A DNA stretch of 64,000 nucleotides from Leifsonia xyli (GCA_003243275.1 QFQR01000008.1:13753-77752); one strand, 5' to 3'. Counted from the stretch's first letter, positions 23,529 through 33,992 are shown. Made by a program: numbers and translations. The notes: a model not told the origin generated them from the letters alone.

Positions 23529-25186
23529 CAGGCTGCCCGTCCCGCGGTCGGCACGGCGCCGGTGGAGAGCGCCGACAGCGCGGCATTCACCTCGGGCTCC
23601 ACGAGGAAGCGGGAATATGCCTCGATCGTGAGGAAGGTCGGGAACTCGTCTCCCAGCGCGAGGCTGCGCACGAGCTCCGCGGCGTCGTCGAAGCGGCCCT
23701 CGGGAGTGCGGCGCGCCGCGAGCTCCGCATCGAGGAGGTTCTCGACGTGCGCACCCGTCACACGGGTGCCCTCCGTCGTCACGACGCCCTGGCGGATCCA
23801 TTGCCAGAGCTGCGAGCGGCTGATCTCGGCGGTCGCCGCGTCCTCCATCAGGTCGTCGATCGCCGCGGCGCCGACGCCCCGCAGCCACGACTCGAGGTAG
23901 CGCAAGGCGATCGACACGTTCGCGGCGACCCCGGCATCCGTCACCTCGCCGTCGAGCGCCAGGTCGACGAGCTGCCTCGCCTCGACGTGCACGTCATCGC
24001 GCAGCCGCCCGAGCTGGTTCGGCCGCTCGCCGAGCACCGCATCGAACTCGGCCCGCGCGGTGGGAATCAGGTCGGGATGCGCGACCCAGGTGCCGTCGAA
24101 GCCGTCACCCGCCTCGCGCCGCTTGTCGTTCGCGACCTGTTCGAGGGCGCGCGCGGTGACCTCCGGGTCGCGTCGGTTCGGGATGAACGCGCTCATGCCG
24201 CCGATGGCATGAGCACCGCGCCGGTGGCACGTCGCGACCAGCAGCTCGGTGTAGGCGCGCATGAACGGCACCGTCATCGTGATCTTCGCGCGGTCGGGCA
24301 GCGTGAACGCCGCCCCGCGACCGCGGAAGTTCTTGATGATCGAGAAGATGTAGTCCCAGCGCCCCGCGTTGAGTCCCGCGCAGTGGTCGCGCAGCTCGTA
24401 GAGGATCTCCTCCATCTCGAAGGCCGCCGGGATCGTCTCGATGAGCACCGTCGCGCGGATGGTGCCGTGCGGGATGCCGAGCAGCTCCTCGCTGACGCTG
24501 AACACCTCGTCCCAGAGCCGCGCTTCGAGGTGCGACTCGAGCTTCGGCAGGTAGAAGTACGGCCCCGAGCCGCGGGCGATCAACTCATGCGCGTTGTGGA
24601 ATGCATACAGCCCGAAGTCGACGAGCGACGCGGATGCAGGGCTCGCGATGCCCGGCGCGTCGGTGTAGCGCAGGTGCTTCTCGACGAGGTGCCAGCCGCG
24701 CGGTCGGAACACGATCGTCGGGGTCTCGGCGCCGAGCCGGTACTCCTTGCCGTCGGGGCTCGTGAAGTCGATCTGCCGACGGATCGCGTCGAACAGATTG
24801 AGCTGGCCGCCGACGATGTTCGCCCAGGTGGGGCTCGTGGCATCCTCGTGGTCGGCCAGCCAGACCTTCGCACCCGAGTTCATCGCGTTGACCGTCATCT
24901 TGCGGTCGGTGGGTCCGGTGATCTCGACGCGGCGATCCTCGAGGCCGGCGCCGGCGCCGGCGACCCGCCAGCTCGCATCCTCGCGGATCTCGCGGGTCTC
25001 CGGCAGGAACCTCAGATCGCGCCCGTTCTCGATGGCGCGACGCCGCTCCATCCGGGTGGCGAGGATCTCGTGGCGGCGCCCGACGAAGCGGTCGTGCAGC
25101 CGGGTGAGGAAGCGCAGCGCCTCCGGGGTGAGGATCTCGTCGAAGCGCTCGCCCTGCGGGCCGAGCACCTCCATCCGTGCGTTCAT
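23528..25186 (-). CDS. aceB: Malate synthase A
   Basis: A 552-residue malate synthase of isoform A, condensing glyoxylate with acetyl-CoA in the glyoxylate bypass. Conserved blocks: VNAMNSGAKVWLADHEDATSPTWAN-type region, TIVFRPRGWHL (catalytic Arg), LIETIPAAFEMEEILYEL, GLNAGRWDYIFSIIK, and C-terminal SQLWQWIRQGV. Length agrees with isoform A (~530-550). ATG 19 bp after the aceA stop, same operon. Needed for growth on acetate or fatty acids. Confidence 0.97.
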   Translation of the reverse strand: MNARMEVLGPQGERFDEILTPEALRFLTRLHDRFVGRRHEILATRMERRRAIENGRDLRFLPETREIREDASWRVAGAGAGLEDRRVEITGPTDRKMTVNAMNSGAKVWLADHEDATSPTWANIVGGQLNLFDAIRRQIDFTSPDGKEYRLGAETPTIVFRPRGWHLVEKHLRYTDAPGIASPASASLVDFGLYAFHNAHELIARGSGPYFYLPKLESHLEARLWDEVFSVSEELLGIPHGTIRATVLIETIPAAFEMEEILYELRDHCAGLNAGRWDYIFSIIKNFRGRGAAFTLPDRAKITMTVPFMRAYTELLVATCHRRGAHAIGGMSAFIPNRRDPEVTARALEQVANDKRREAGDGFDGTWVAHPDLIPTARAEFDAVLGERPNQLGRLRDDVHVEARQLVDLALDGEVTDAGVAANVSIALRYLESWLRGVGAAAIDDLMEDAATAEISRSQLWQWIRQGVVTTEGTRVTGAHVENLLDAELAARRTPEGRFDDAAELVRSLALGDEFPTFLTIEAYSRFLVEPEVNAALSALSTGAVPTAGRAA

Positions 25187-25205
25187 GGTCTCGTCTCCTG
25201 ATGTC

Positions 25206-26522
<1,317 letters not shown>

Positions 26523-26614
26523 GATCGGTTCCTTCCGATGTCGGTCCGCGGGATGCGGTGCGTGTCATCGATCGTGCGCCCCGCGCAAGGCACTTTTCCG
26601 GTCGAATGCGCGCG

Positions 26615-26662
26615 AAATTCCCAGCTTTTTCTCTTGAGCGCAAGAACCGACCCTGCGAGCAT
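26615..26662. promoter_or_regulatory. Back-to-back aceA and ramB promoters sharing one palindrome
   Basis: TCTTG-AGCG-CAAGA (26632-26645) contains both -35 boxes: TTGAGC on plus (26634-26639) with GAGCAT 17 bp later (26657-26662) and ATG after 6 more bp; TTGCGC on minus (26643-26638) with GAATTT 17 bp later (26620-26615). A protein on this palindrome would control both genes at once. Confidence 0.6.
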
Positions 26663-26668
26663 CGACGC

Positions 26669-28129
26669 ATGGGCAGTGCAGCCGACGAGACGTTCGACGA
26701 TGGGGACGTGCTCGACACCCTCACCGTCGGACGACGCATCCGACAGATCCGCCAGAGCCGCGGCATGACGCTCGACGACGTCGCGACCGCGATGGGCCGC
26801 GCCATCTCGCAGGTGTCGCTCATCGAGAACGGCAAGCGCGAGCTGAAGCTCGGCGAGCTGCAGCGCCTCGCCCGCATCCTCGGCACGACCGTCGACGAGC
26901 TGCTCACGCAGGAGCCGCCGTCGCACCGCGCGGCGCTCGAGATCGCGCTCGAGCGGGCGCAGCGCGGTCCGCTCTTCCAGAGCCTCGGGCTGGAGCCGCT
27001 GCCGATCCGCAAGACGCTCAGCGACGACGCGATCGAGACGATCCTCGCGCTGCACGACGAGCTCGGCCGCCTCCACCGCGAGCGCGCGGCGACCCCCGAG
27101 GAGGCGCGCCGTGCGAACGCCGAGCTGCGGCGCGAGCAGCGCGCGCGCGGCAACTACTTCCCCGAGCTCGAGGCCACCGCGTCCGAGCTGCTGACCGCCG
27201 TCGGCCACGAGGGCGGTCCGCTCTCCCAGCGCGTCGCATCCGAGCTCGCCCGGCACCTCGGGTTCACCCTGCACTACGTCGCCGACCTGCCGCCGACCAC
27301 GCGATCCGTCACCGACCACGCCAACGGCCGGCTCTACCTGCCGGTGCGGCAGGGCGGCGACCCGCGCTCGGCGCTGCTGCAGGCGCTCGCGGCCCACGTG
27401 CTCGGCAAGCAGGAGCCGCGCGACTACGCCGAGCTGCTGCGCCAGCGCGTGGAGACGAACTACCTCGCGGGCGCCCTGCTCATCCCCGAGAACAGCGCCG
27501 TCGAGTTCCTGACCGCCGCGAAGGCCAAGCGCGAGCTCTCGGTCGAGGATCTCCGCGACGCCTTCGCCGTGAGCTACGAGACGGCCGCCCACCGCTTCAC
27601 CAACCTCGCCACCCAGCACCTCGGCATCCCGCTGCACTTCCTCAAGGTGCACGAATCGGGGGCCATCTCGAAGGCGTACGAGAACGACGGTGCCCTGTTC
27701 CCGACGGATGCGCTGGGCGCGGTCGAGGGGCAGGTCGTCTGCCGCTTCTGGTCGGCACGCCAGGTGTTCGACGTGGAGGACCGCTTCAGTCCGTACCACC
27801 AGTACACCGACAAGCCGAACGGCACCTACTGGTGCACCTCGTCGATCCAGTCGACCGCCAACGGCTCGTTCTCGGTGAGCGTCGGCACGCCGTTCGTGCA
27901 CGTGAAGTGGTTCCGCGGGCGCGACACCCCGGTGCGGCGCGCGTCGACCTGCCCCGACCCGGCGTGCTGCCGGAGGCCGCCGGCCGAGCTCGCCGCGCGG
28001 TGGGGGGAGGCGGCCTGGCCGAGCGCGCGCCTGCACTCCTCGCTGCTCGCGGCGATGCCGACCGGCACCTTCACCGGGGTCGACCTCACCGAGGTGTACG
28101 AGTTCCTGGAGGCCCACTCGCCGGAGTGA
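26669..28129 (+). CDS. ramB: RamB-type regulator of acetate/short-chain acyl metabolism
   Basis: A 486-residue protein of the RamB/ScfR type: N-terminal XRE helix-turn-helix (VGRRIRQIRQSRGMTLDDVATAMGRAISQVSLIENGKRE), a long helical linker, an ImmA/IrrE-like central region (LLQALAAHVLGKQEP, NYLAGALLIPE) and a conserved C-terminal domain with the cluster TCPDPACC. In Corynebacterium glutamicum RamB represses aceA and aceB; the divergent aceA gene here fits. ATG at 26669 is 6 bp from GAGCAT; the frame extends to 26558 but would cross the promoter. Confidence 0.88.
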   Translation: MGSAADETFDDGDVLDTLTVGRRIRQIRQSRGMTLDDVATAMGRAISQVSLIENGKRELKLGELQRLARILGTTVDELLTQEPPSHRAALEIALERAQRGPLFQSLGLEPLPIRKTLSDDAIETILALHDELGRLHRERAATPEEARRANAELRREQRARGNYFPELEATASELLTAVGHEGGPLSQRVASELARHLGFTLHYVADLPPTTRSVTDHANGRLYLPVRQGGDPRSALLQALAAHVLGKQEPRDYAELLRQRVETNYLAGALLIPENSAVEFLTAAKAKRELSVEDLRDAFAVSYETAAHRFTNLATQHLGIPLHFLKVHESGAISKAYENDGALFPTDALGAVEGQVVCRFWSARQVFDVEDRFSPYHQYTDKPNGTYWCTSSIQSTANGSFSVSVGTPFVHVKWFRGRDTPVRRASTCPDPACCRRPPAELAARWGEAAWPSARLHSSLLAAMPTGTFTGVDLTEVYEFLEAHSPE

Positions 28130-28135
28130 GGGTCG

Positions 28136-28675
28136 TCAGGGCGCTCGGAGCCCGGCCAGCAGCACCGGGAGCAGCCGCTCGCGGTCCGCTGGTTCGCCGA
28201 GGCGGACCGCGTACTCGACACCGCAGACGAGGTGCTCGACCTGGCGCACCGTGAGGCCAGGGCGGACCGCACCCGCGCGCTGCGCGCGGTCGAGCACCGC
28301 CTGGAAGGCGGAGACGATCTCCGCTTTCGCCTCCCGGACCTCGGGGGCGTCATCCGCGGGGGCGAGCAGCACCGACTGCAGCCCGCCGTCGGAGAGCTGC
28401 AGGGCGAGCGCGCCCGTCAGGTAGTCGGTGAAGGCTCGGCCGGCGTCGGGCTCCTCGGCGGCCGCCCGGGCGAGGTCGCGCATCCGCTCGAGGGTGTCGA
28501 CGGTGAGTGCCGCGACGAGCGCGGGCACGGTGGGGAAGTGCCGGTACACCGTGCCGACTCCGACACCCGCGTCGCGTGCCACCTCGTTGAGCCGGAGGTG
28601 CCGCACGTCGTGGCCGCGCGCAGCCTCGAGGATGCGGGCCCGGCTGCGTGCGGCGTCGGCGCGGAGGGTGGTCAC
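28136..28675 (-). CDS. TetR-family regulator
   Basis: A 179-residue TetR repressor with HTH ARILEAARGHDVRHLRLNEVARDAGVGVGTVYRHFPTVPALVAAL. The GTG start is 6 bp after TAGGAT on the minus strand. It is divergent from an SDR gene, with two 22-bp operator-like repeats between them, so it most likely represses both genes. The C-terminal domain resembles that of regulators controlling SDR or efflux neighbours; ligand unknown. Confidence 0.88.
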   Translation of the reverse strand: MTTLRADAARSRARILEAARGHDVRHLRLNEVARDAGVGVGTVYRHFPTVPALVAALTVDTLERMRDLARAAAEEPDAGRAFTDYLTGALALQLSDGGLQSVLLAPADDAPEVREAKAEIVSAFQAVLDRAQRAGAVRPGLTVRQVEHLVCGVEYAVRLGEPADRERLLPVLLAGLRAP

Positions 28676-28692
28676 GCGTCGATCCTACCCCG

Positions 28693-28748
28693 AAACGGAT
28701 CGCTCATCCGCTTTCGTGCTAGCGTCAAACGGATTACTCATCCGCTTT
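28693..28748. promoter_or_regulatory. Tandem TetR operator repeats
   Basis: Two 22-bp copies at 28693-28714 and 28727-28748 share AAACGGAT at one end and CTCATCCGCTTT at the other, differing only at two central bases. Each is an imperfect palindrome (AAACGGAT against ATCCGCTTT). Their starts are 34 bp apart. The second copy ends next to the GGAGG ribosome site of the SDR gene. Confidence 0.7.
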
Positions 28749-28757
28749 GGAGGACCC

Positions 28758-29717
28758 ATGAACCGCACCCGATTCACCCCGCCCATGCAACGGGGTCGCA
28801 CGATCGTCGTCACCGGGGCCACGGCGGGCATCGGCTACTTCGCAGCCGAGCAGCTCGCCGCGGCCGGGGCGCACGTGGTGCTCGCCTCGCGGACACCCGC
28901 GAAGCTCGTCGCCGCGCGCGACGCGATCCTCGCCCAGGTGACGGGGGCCCGGGTCGACACCGTGCGCCTCGACCTGGCATCCCCCGACTCGGTCGGCGAG
29001 GCGGTCGCCGAGCTCGCCGGTCGCGAACGTCTCGACGCGCTGCTGCTCAACGGCGGAGCCATGGAGGGCCGAAACGCCCCCACCGCCTGGGGGCGGCCGG
29101 CGATCATCTCCACCCACGTGCTCGGGAACGCGGCGCTCGTCGCAGGTCTCCTCCCCCTCCTCGCGCGCACCGGCACGGAGGCACGGCCCTCCCGGATCGT
29201 GCACACCTCGTCGGGATTCGTCGACCGCGCGCGGCGACTCGACCTCCGCGATCCGCTGCGGACCCCGCGCAACGCGATCGTCGCGTACACCCGGGCGAAG
29301 CTCGTCACCGAGGTGTACGCGCTCGAACTCGACCGCCGGATGGCCGCCGCGGGCGCACCCGTGATCTCGCTGATCAGCCGGCCGGGGGTGGGCGTCGACG
29401 CGCGCACCCCGGATCGCCCCGGAGTGCACGACGCGACGACCCGGCACCGCCGCAACCCCTTCACCCCGTGGGCGCAGGGCAAGGACACCGCGGCCTGGTC
29501 GGCGGTGCGGGCCGTCACCGACCCGGCCGCCCGCGGGGGCGAGCTCTACGCGCCGGCCGGGGGCCTCATCGGGGAACCCGAGCGGCGGCCCGTCGCGGCG
29601 CACGTGGTCGGCGTCGACGGGGAGATCGTCCAGGCCGTGTGGCGTGAGGTGAACGCGGCGGCCGGCGTCGACGTCAGCGGGGATCTCCCGGCGCCGTCCG
29701 GGCGGCTCCCCCGCTGA
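28758..29717 (+). CDS. SDR-family oxidoreductase
   Basis: A 319-residue short-chain dehydrogenase of the retinol-dehydrogenase-like/atypical type: VVTGATAGIGYFAAEQL, LLLNGGAM in place of NNAG, IVHTSSGFVD and active-site YTRAK. ATG has GGAGG 4 bp upstream. Divergent from a TetR gene with shared operators. The last 44 bp overlap a convergent small ORF. Substrate unknown. Confidence 0.85.
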   Translation: MNRTRFTPPMQRGRTIVVTGATAGIGYFAAEQLAAAGAHVVLASRTPAKLVAARDAILAQVTGARVDTVRLDLASPDSVGEAVAELAGRERLDALLLNGGAMEGRNAPTAWGRPAIISTHVLGNAALVAGLLPLLARTGTEARPSRIVHTSSGFVDRARRLDLRDPLRTPRNAIVAYTRAKLVTEVYALELDRRMAAAGAPVISLISRPGVGVDARTPDRPGVHDATTRHRRNPFTPWAQGKDTAAWSAVRAVTDPAARGGELYAPAGGLIGEPERRPVAAHVVGVDGEIVQAVWREVNAAAGVDVSGDLPAPSGRLPR

Positions 29718-29862
29718 GCGCGTCGGCGTCGGGCTCCTGCTGGTCGCCGGACGCCGCATCCGCCTGGGTGCGACGTCGCGCGTCGCGCCCGCGCTCCCGA
29801 GCGCTCAGCTCCTGGGGCTCGACGTAGGTCCTCCCGGCCCGGTGGTCCTTCTCGTGGGCCAT
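29674..29862 (-). CDS. Small hydrophilic protein (62 aa)
   Basis: MAHEKDHRAGRTYVEPQELS followed by a charged Arg/Asp/Ala-rich tail without predicted fold. It starts 10 bp after the end of the acidic protein gene upstream and may be co-transcribed with it. No ribosome site is clear and it overlaps the SDR gene end, so it may not be expressed. Confidence 0.45.
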   Translation of the reverse strand: MAHEKDHRAGRTYVEPQELSARERGRDARRRTQADAASGDQQEPDADALSGGAARTAPGDPR

Positions 29863-29872
29863 GGCGCGGGGC

Positions 29873-30337
29873 TCAGTGGAAGGCGGTGCCGCCCACCGTG
29901 CGCTGCGGGTCGGCGGCCTCCGCCGCCTCGTCCGGGGCGAACGGCGCGGGCTCGTCGGGGGTGATGTCGGGGTCGATCGGCACGCCGTCGGGTGCGCCCG
30001 GGACCGGCTCGGCGGGCGGGCCGGCCGGCGGGGGCGCGATCGACGCGTCGGTGTCTGCGAGCACCGAGCCGTCGGGCTCCGACAGCTCGCCATCGGTGGT
30101 CGGCATCCGCTGGCTGTCGAACTGGCCGTCGGGACTCGCCGGAGCCTGGGTCCCCGCTTCGGGGACGGTCACGACCTCGTCGGGCTGGGACAGCAGTCCG
30201 TCGGGTCCGAGTTCGTCGGATGCGACGGTGTCGTGATGCGGGTGGCCGACGACGTAGCCGTCGGCGTCGAAGTGCTGCGGCTGGATGCCGGTCGACTCGT
30301 CGAGGGGGTGGTCCTGGATGTTCTGAGCGTCGGTCAT
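29873..30337 (-). CDS. Acidic, disordered hypothetical protein
   Basis: A 154-residue protein very rich in Asp, Pro, Ala and Gly (for example PPPAGPPAEPVPGAPDG, DPDITPDEPAPFAPDEAAE) and lacking hydrophobic segments; likely intrinsically disordered. AGGAG is 5-6 bp before the ATG at 30337, favouring this start over an in-frame one at 30403. Such proteins near stress genes are frequent in Microbacteriaceae but I recognise no family. Confidence 0.6.
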   Translation of the reverse strand: MTDAQNIQDHPLDESTGIQPQHFDADGYVVGHPHHDTVASDELGPDGLLSQPDEVVTVPEAGTQAPASPDGQFDSQRMPTTDGELSEPDGSVLADTDASIAPPPAGPPAEPVPGAPDGVPIDPDITPDEPAPFAPDEAAEAADPQRTVGGTAFH

Positions 30338-30426
30338 GGCTGCTCCTCTCCGGCACCCAGTCCACGCCGGATCGCCCCGCCGCGCGAGGGGGTGACAGCG
30401 CACCCCGGGAGGGTTACCATCCCCGG

Positions 30427-30449
30427 CGCGCGGAGCGCCCTCCGGCGCG
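30427..30449. terminator. GC-rich hairpin after the beta-glucoside operon
   Basis: CGCGCGGAG (30427-30435), loop CGCC and CTCCGGCGCG (30440-30449) form a 9-bp stem with one bulged G directly after the ROK stop codon on the minus strand. Confidence 0.4.
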
Positions 30450-30455
30450 AGAGGC

Positions 30456-31694
30456 TCAGCGGGCGGGGGTGCGGATGAGCGCCTCGATCGGCATGAGGGC
30501 CGAGCCGAGGGCCACGGTGTCGCCTCCGAAGCTCGCGACGGCGAGCTCGAACTGGCCCCCGGCGCGCTGCAGGCAGTTGTCGTCGACCGCCGCCCGGATA
30601 CGGTCGGCGTGTCGCTCCATGAGCCGCAGACCGACCCAGCCCCCGACGACCACCCGCTGCGGGTTGGTCAGGTTGACCATGCTGCCGAGCGCCGCGCCCA
30701 GCACGGCGATCACACGATCCAGCACGGACGCCGCCGCCGGATCGGCAGCGTCGGCGGCGTCGAGCAGGGACCCGAGCGCCTGCCATCCGCTGCCCTCGAA
30801 CACGCCACCGGCATCCCGCCAGGCGGCGAGCACGGCGTCGGCCCCCAGGTAGGCCTCGACGCAGCCGCGGTCACCGCAGCGGCAGCGCTCCCCGTCGTAG
30901 CGCACCTTCGTGTGGCCCCACTCGGTGGCACTCGAGTGCGCGCCGCGGAAGAGCTCGCCGTCGCGCACCACCCCGAGCCCCACACCGCGGCCGAGGAGGG
31001 CGATGAGCGCGTGGTCGGCCCCGCGAGCGGCCCCGAACCAGAGCTCCGCGCGCGCCTGCGTCTTCGCGCCGTTCTCGGCGAACACGGGCAGGTCCGGGTC
31101 GAGATCGAGGGGGATCGGCAGGGCGGGCCAGTGGAGGCTCTGGGCGTAGAGGGTCTGCCGCCCGGCGGCATCCGTCTCGACCACGCCCGGGAGGCCGAGC
31201 CCGATGCCGAGCACCCGCGGCCAGCGCGCGGCGTTGCGGGCGCGCAGCGCCGCGATCGCCTCGCGCAGATCGACGACGATGCCCTCGGGCGTCTCCTGCT
31301 CGCGGCCGCCGCGGAACTCGCGGTCGACCATCGTGAGGCTGAGGTCGAAGAGCTCCACCGCGACGCCGCGCTCGCCGACATCCGCCCCGATCGCATAGGC
31401 GCCATCGGCGTTCGGGGCGATGAGCGAGATCGGCCGGCCCCCACGAGAGCTGACGGTGCCGGTCTCCACGACGAGGCCGTCGGCCAAGAGCTCGGCCACG
31501 AGGTTCGCGGCGGATGCGGCCGAGAGCCCGCACCGGCGCGCCACTTCCGCCCGGGTCGTCTCCCGGTCGCGCAGGACCACCTGCAGCGCGGCGGCGCGGT
31601 TGCGCTGGCGCAGCGAGGTGACCGTCGACGCCTCGGGCAGGGGGGCACCCGGCACGGCGTCGCGCAGCGTCATGCTGAGACCGTAGCGGGTCAT
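30456..31694 (-). CDS. ROK-family transcriptional regulator
   Basis: A 412-residue ROK (NagC/XylR-like) regulator: N-terminal winged helix (ETTRAEVARRCGLSAASAANLVAELLADGLV) and a sugar-kinase-like ROK fold with GADVGERGVAVELFD, GIGLGLPGVV and the zinc-binding cluster CRCGDRGCVE. ROK regulators bind free sugars or sugar phosphates. The ATG overlaps the stop of the GH5 gene (ATGA) and it is the last gene of the beta-glucoside operon, so it likely represses that operon. A start at MTLRDAV 6 codons in is possible. Confidence 0.88.
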   Translation of the reverse strand: MTRYGLSMTLRDAVPGAPLPEASTVTSLRQRNRAAALQVVLRDRETTRAEVARRCGLSAASAANLVAELLADGLVVETGTVSSRGGRPISLIAPNADGAYAIGADVGERGVAVELFDLSLTMVDREFRGGREQETPEGIVVDLREAIAALRARNAARWPRVLGIGLGLPGVVETDAAGRQTLYAQSLHWPALPIPLDLDPDLPVFAENGAKTQARAELWFGAARGADHALIALLGRGVGLGVVRDGELFRGAHSSATEWGHTKVRYDGERCRCGDRGCVEAYLGADAVLAAWRDAGGVFEGSGWQALGSLLDAADAADPAAASVLDRVIAVLGAALGSMVNLTNPQRVVVGGWVGLRLMERHADRIRAAVDDNCLQRAGGQFELAVASFGGDTVALGSALMPIEALIRTPAR

Positions 31695-33130
31695 GGCGCG
31701 GCGTCGACACCGCGCACGCGCGCCGCCCCACGAGCCTCGACGACGAGTGCCGCGCCGTCCCAGTGCGCGTCGACCGGGCCGTCCGCGTCCACGGTCCAAC
31801 TCCCGGGGGCCTCCGACAACGGGAACGCGATCCGCGATCCCGCCTCGAGCCGCACGGCGACCGCGACCTCCTCCTCCGAGTACGGTGCGCCGGCGGTGTG
31901 ATGCCAGAGGCCCTCCGGCAGTGGTCCGTCGACGAGCCCGGCGATCGGCGTCTCGACGCCGTCGCGGAGACCCGACCACGCGGGGATGCGGAAGCCGGGG
32001 CGACCGACGAGCGCGTCGATCACCGGCTGCCGCCGCTCGCAGTTCTCCAGCCGCACGGCGTCGAGGAACCCGTCGAGCAGTGCGGTCGCCCGGACGGCAT
32101 CCGGGCGCTCCGCGGGGTCGGCGACGAGCTCCCACCCGTCGGGCACCGGCGCCGAGAACGGCGACGTGAGGGTGCCGAGCTTCTTCCACGGCCAGAAGTT
32201 CCAGCCGATGCCGTGCCGCTCGTAGAGCTGGGTGGCGGCGTAGATCCACCCGGGGGTGTTCTCGCCCCCTTCTCCCATGTAGATCGGGGTGTCGAGGGCG
32301 TCGCGCACCTCGAGGTACTCGGCGATGCTCGTCTCGTCGGGCGGGCACCAGTAGCGGTGGAACTGAAGCAGCTGGTTGTCGTCGAACCGCCCCCGCAGCA
32401 CCGACCAGTTGGTGGCCCAGTGGCTGCCCTCGTAGACCAGCAGGTGGCGGTCGTCGATCGCCCGGATCGCGGAGGTCAGCTCGCGATAGAGCTCGACGAG
32501 CTCGTCGGCGTACCGGTGCTGCCACTCGTTGGGCAGCGGCTCGTTGAGCAGGTCGTAGCCGAGCACGCTCTCGCGGTCGCGGTAGCGCCGGGCGAGCTCC
32601 TCCCACAGGGCGATCGTCTGCGCCCGGAATCGCGGGTTCTCGAAGAGCTCGGGTCGCCCGTTCGGGGAGTCGTCGATGTTGGTGCCCGTCTGGCCGCCGG
32701 GAGCGCCGTGCAGGTCGAGCAGGATGCGCAGGCCGTGGGCCTCGCTCCAGGCGACGGCGCGCTCGATGAGCGCGAACCCCTCCTCCCGCCACGCGCCGTC
32801 GTCGTCCATCACCCCGCGGGCATTGATCGGCAGCCGCACGTGATCGAAGCCGAGGCCGGCGATCTCGCGGATGTCGGCCTCCGTGATGAAGTCGTCGCGG
32901 AACCTCCGCCAGAACGCCTCCGCCGCATCCGCCCCCACGAGCTGCGCGACGCGCCCCTCGATCTGCCGCGGCGAGGACTGCTCGTCGCCGAACCTCCACA
33001 TGTAGCCCTCGGCGAGCAGCCAGTTGCCGAGACCGATGCCGCGCAGCAGGAGCGGCCCCTGGTCGTCGACGAGGCGGGTGCCGTCTGCCCGCACGAATCC
33101 GGTGCGGGGGGCGGGGCGGGGAAGGGACAT
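31691..33130 (-). CDS. Glycoside hydrolase family 5-like enzyme
   Basis: A 479-residue TIM-barrel glycosidase resembling GH5 exo-glucanase/beta-glucosidase-type enzymes: LLRGIGLGNWLLAEGYMW, VRLPINARG, ILLDLHGAPGGQTG, GYDLLNEPLPN (acid/base Glu in NEP) and IYMGEGGEN (candidate nucleophile Glu). A C-terminal beta domain of ~90 residues follows the barrel. No signal peptide, so it probably acts inside the cell on imported beta-linked oligosaccharides. 16 bp after the permease gene, same operon. Confidence 0.82.
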   Translation of the reverse strand: MSLPRPAPRTGFVRADGTRLVDDQGPLLLRGIGLGNWLLAEGYMWRFGDEQSSPRQIEGRVAQLVGADAAEAFWRRFRDDFITEADIREIAGLGFDHVRLPINARGVMDDDGAWREEGFALIERAVAWSEAHGLRILLDLHGAPGGQTGTNIDDSPNGRPELFENPRFRAQTIALWEELARRYRDRESVLGYDLLNEPLPNEWQHRYADELVELYRELTSAIRAIDDRHLLVYEGSHWATNWSVLRGRFDDNQLLQFHRYWCPPDETSIAEYLEVRDALDTPIYMGEGGENTPGWIYAATQLYERHGIGWNFWPWKKLGTLTSPFSAPVPDGWELVADPAERPDAVRATALLDGFLDAVRLENCERRQPVIDALVGRPGFRIPAWSGLRDGVETPIAGLVDGPLPEGLWHHTAGAPYSEEEVAVAVRLEAGSRIAFPLSEAPGSWTVDADGPVDAHWDGAALVVEARGAARVRGVDAAP

Positions 33131-33146
33131 GCGGGGCGGGCTCCTC

Positions 33147-33992
33147 TTACTTGAGTCCGGACAGGGCGAAGCCCTGCACGACGTAACGCTGGAAGACGAC
33201 GAAAACGATGAGGATCGGCACGACCATGAGGGTCGACGCCGCCATCTGCAGCGAAGGGTTGGTGGCGATCTGCTGGTTGAGGAGGGCGACTCCGACCGAC
33301 AGCGTGTAGAGCCGCTGATCGTTGGCGATGATGAGCGGCCACAGGAAGCTGTTCCATCCGGCGATGAACGTCAGCACGACCTGCACGGCCAGGATCGGCC
33401 GCGACATCGGCAGGATGATGCGGAGGAAGATGCGCCACTCCCCCGCCCCGTCGATGCGCGCCGCCTCGATGACCTCGGTGGGGATGGTCGACATGAACTG
33501 CCGGAACAGGAAGATGCTGAAGCCCGAGACGAGCGTCGGCAGCGCGATGCCCACGAGGGTGTTGGTGAGCTTCATGCCGTTGAGGATGAGATAGGTCGGG
33601 ATCATCGTCACCTGCACCGGGATCATCATCGTGACGAGCACGAGGAAGAACAGCGCGTCGCGACCCGGGAAGCTGAACTTGGCGAACCCGTAGCCGCAGG
33701 CCGCCATGAGCACGAGGCCGACCATGCTGATGAGCACGATCGCGATGGTGTTCACCAGATAGCGGCCGAAGTCGAGCTCGACGAACAACTGCTGGAAGTA
33801 CTCGAGGGTGGGGTTCTGGGGCAGCAGCTGAGGCGGGTAGGCGACGGATTCGCTGCGCGGCTTGACGGAGGCGAACACCATCCAGATGAACGGGAAGGCG
33901 ACGCCGAACGCGCCGAGGGCGAGCAGCGCGCCGATGACGATCGTGGCGGTGCGGCCCTGACGCGGGCCGCGGAGGCGCTCAATAGTCGACAT
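33147..33992 (-). CDS. ABC sugar permease (MalG type)
   Basis: A 281-residue carbohydrate ABC-importer permease with six helices and the EAA loop VIEAARIDGAGEWRIFLRIILP that contacts the ATPase. N-terminal hydrophobic segment ALGAFGVAFPFIWMVFASVKP is typical of the MalG/CUT1 family. It overlaps the other permease by 14 bp. No ATPase is encoded nearby, so a shared MsiK-type ATPase elsewhere is expected, as usual in Actinobacteria. Confidence 0.92.
   Translation of the reverse strand: MSTIERLRGPRQGRTATIVIGALLALGAFGVAFPFIWMVFASVKPRSESVAYPPQLLPQNPTLEYFQQLFVELDFGRYLVNTIAIVLISMVGLVLMAACGYGFAKFSFPGRDALFFLVLVTMMIPVQVTMIPTYLILNGMKLTNTLVGIALPTLVSGFSIFLFRQFMSTIPTEVIEAARIDGAGEWRIFLRIILPMSRPILAVQVVLTFIAGWNSFLWPLIIANDQRLYTLSVGVALLNQQIATNPSLQMAASTLMVVPILIVFVVFQRYVVQGFALSGLK

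Noticed and set aside
26523..26668. Canonical corynebacterial RamB binding site
   Set aside because: No sequence close to the known AACTTTGCAAA-type motif is present; only the TCTTGAGCGCAAGA palindrome stands out.
30456..32999. An 847-codon frame joining the ROK regulator with the GH5 region
   Set aside because: The upstream half is an Arg-rich shadow of the GH5 gene; the ROK protein starts at 31694 with an ATGA overlap.
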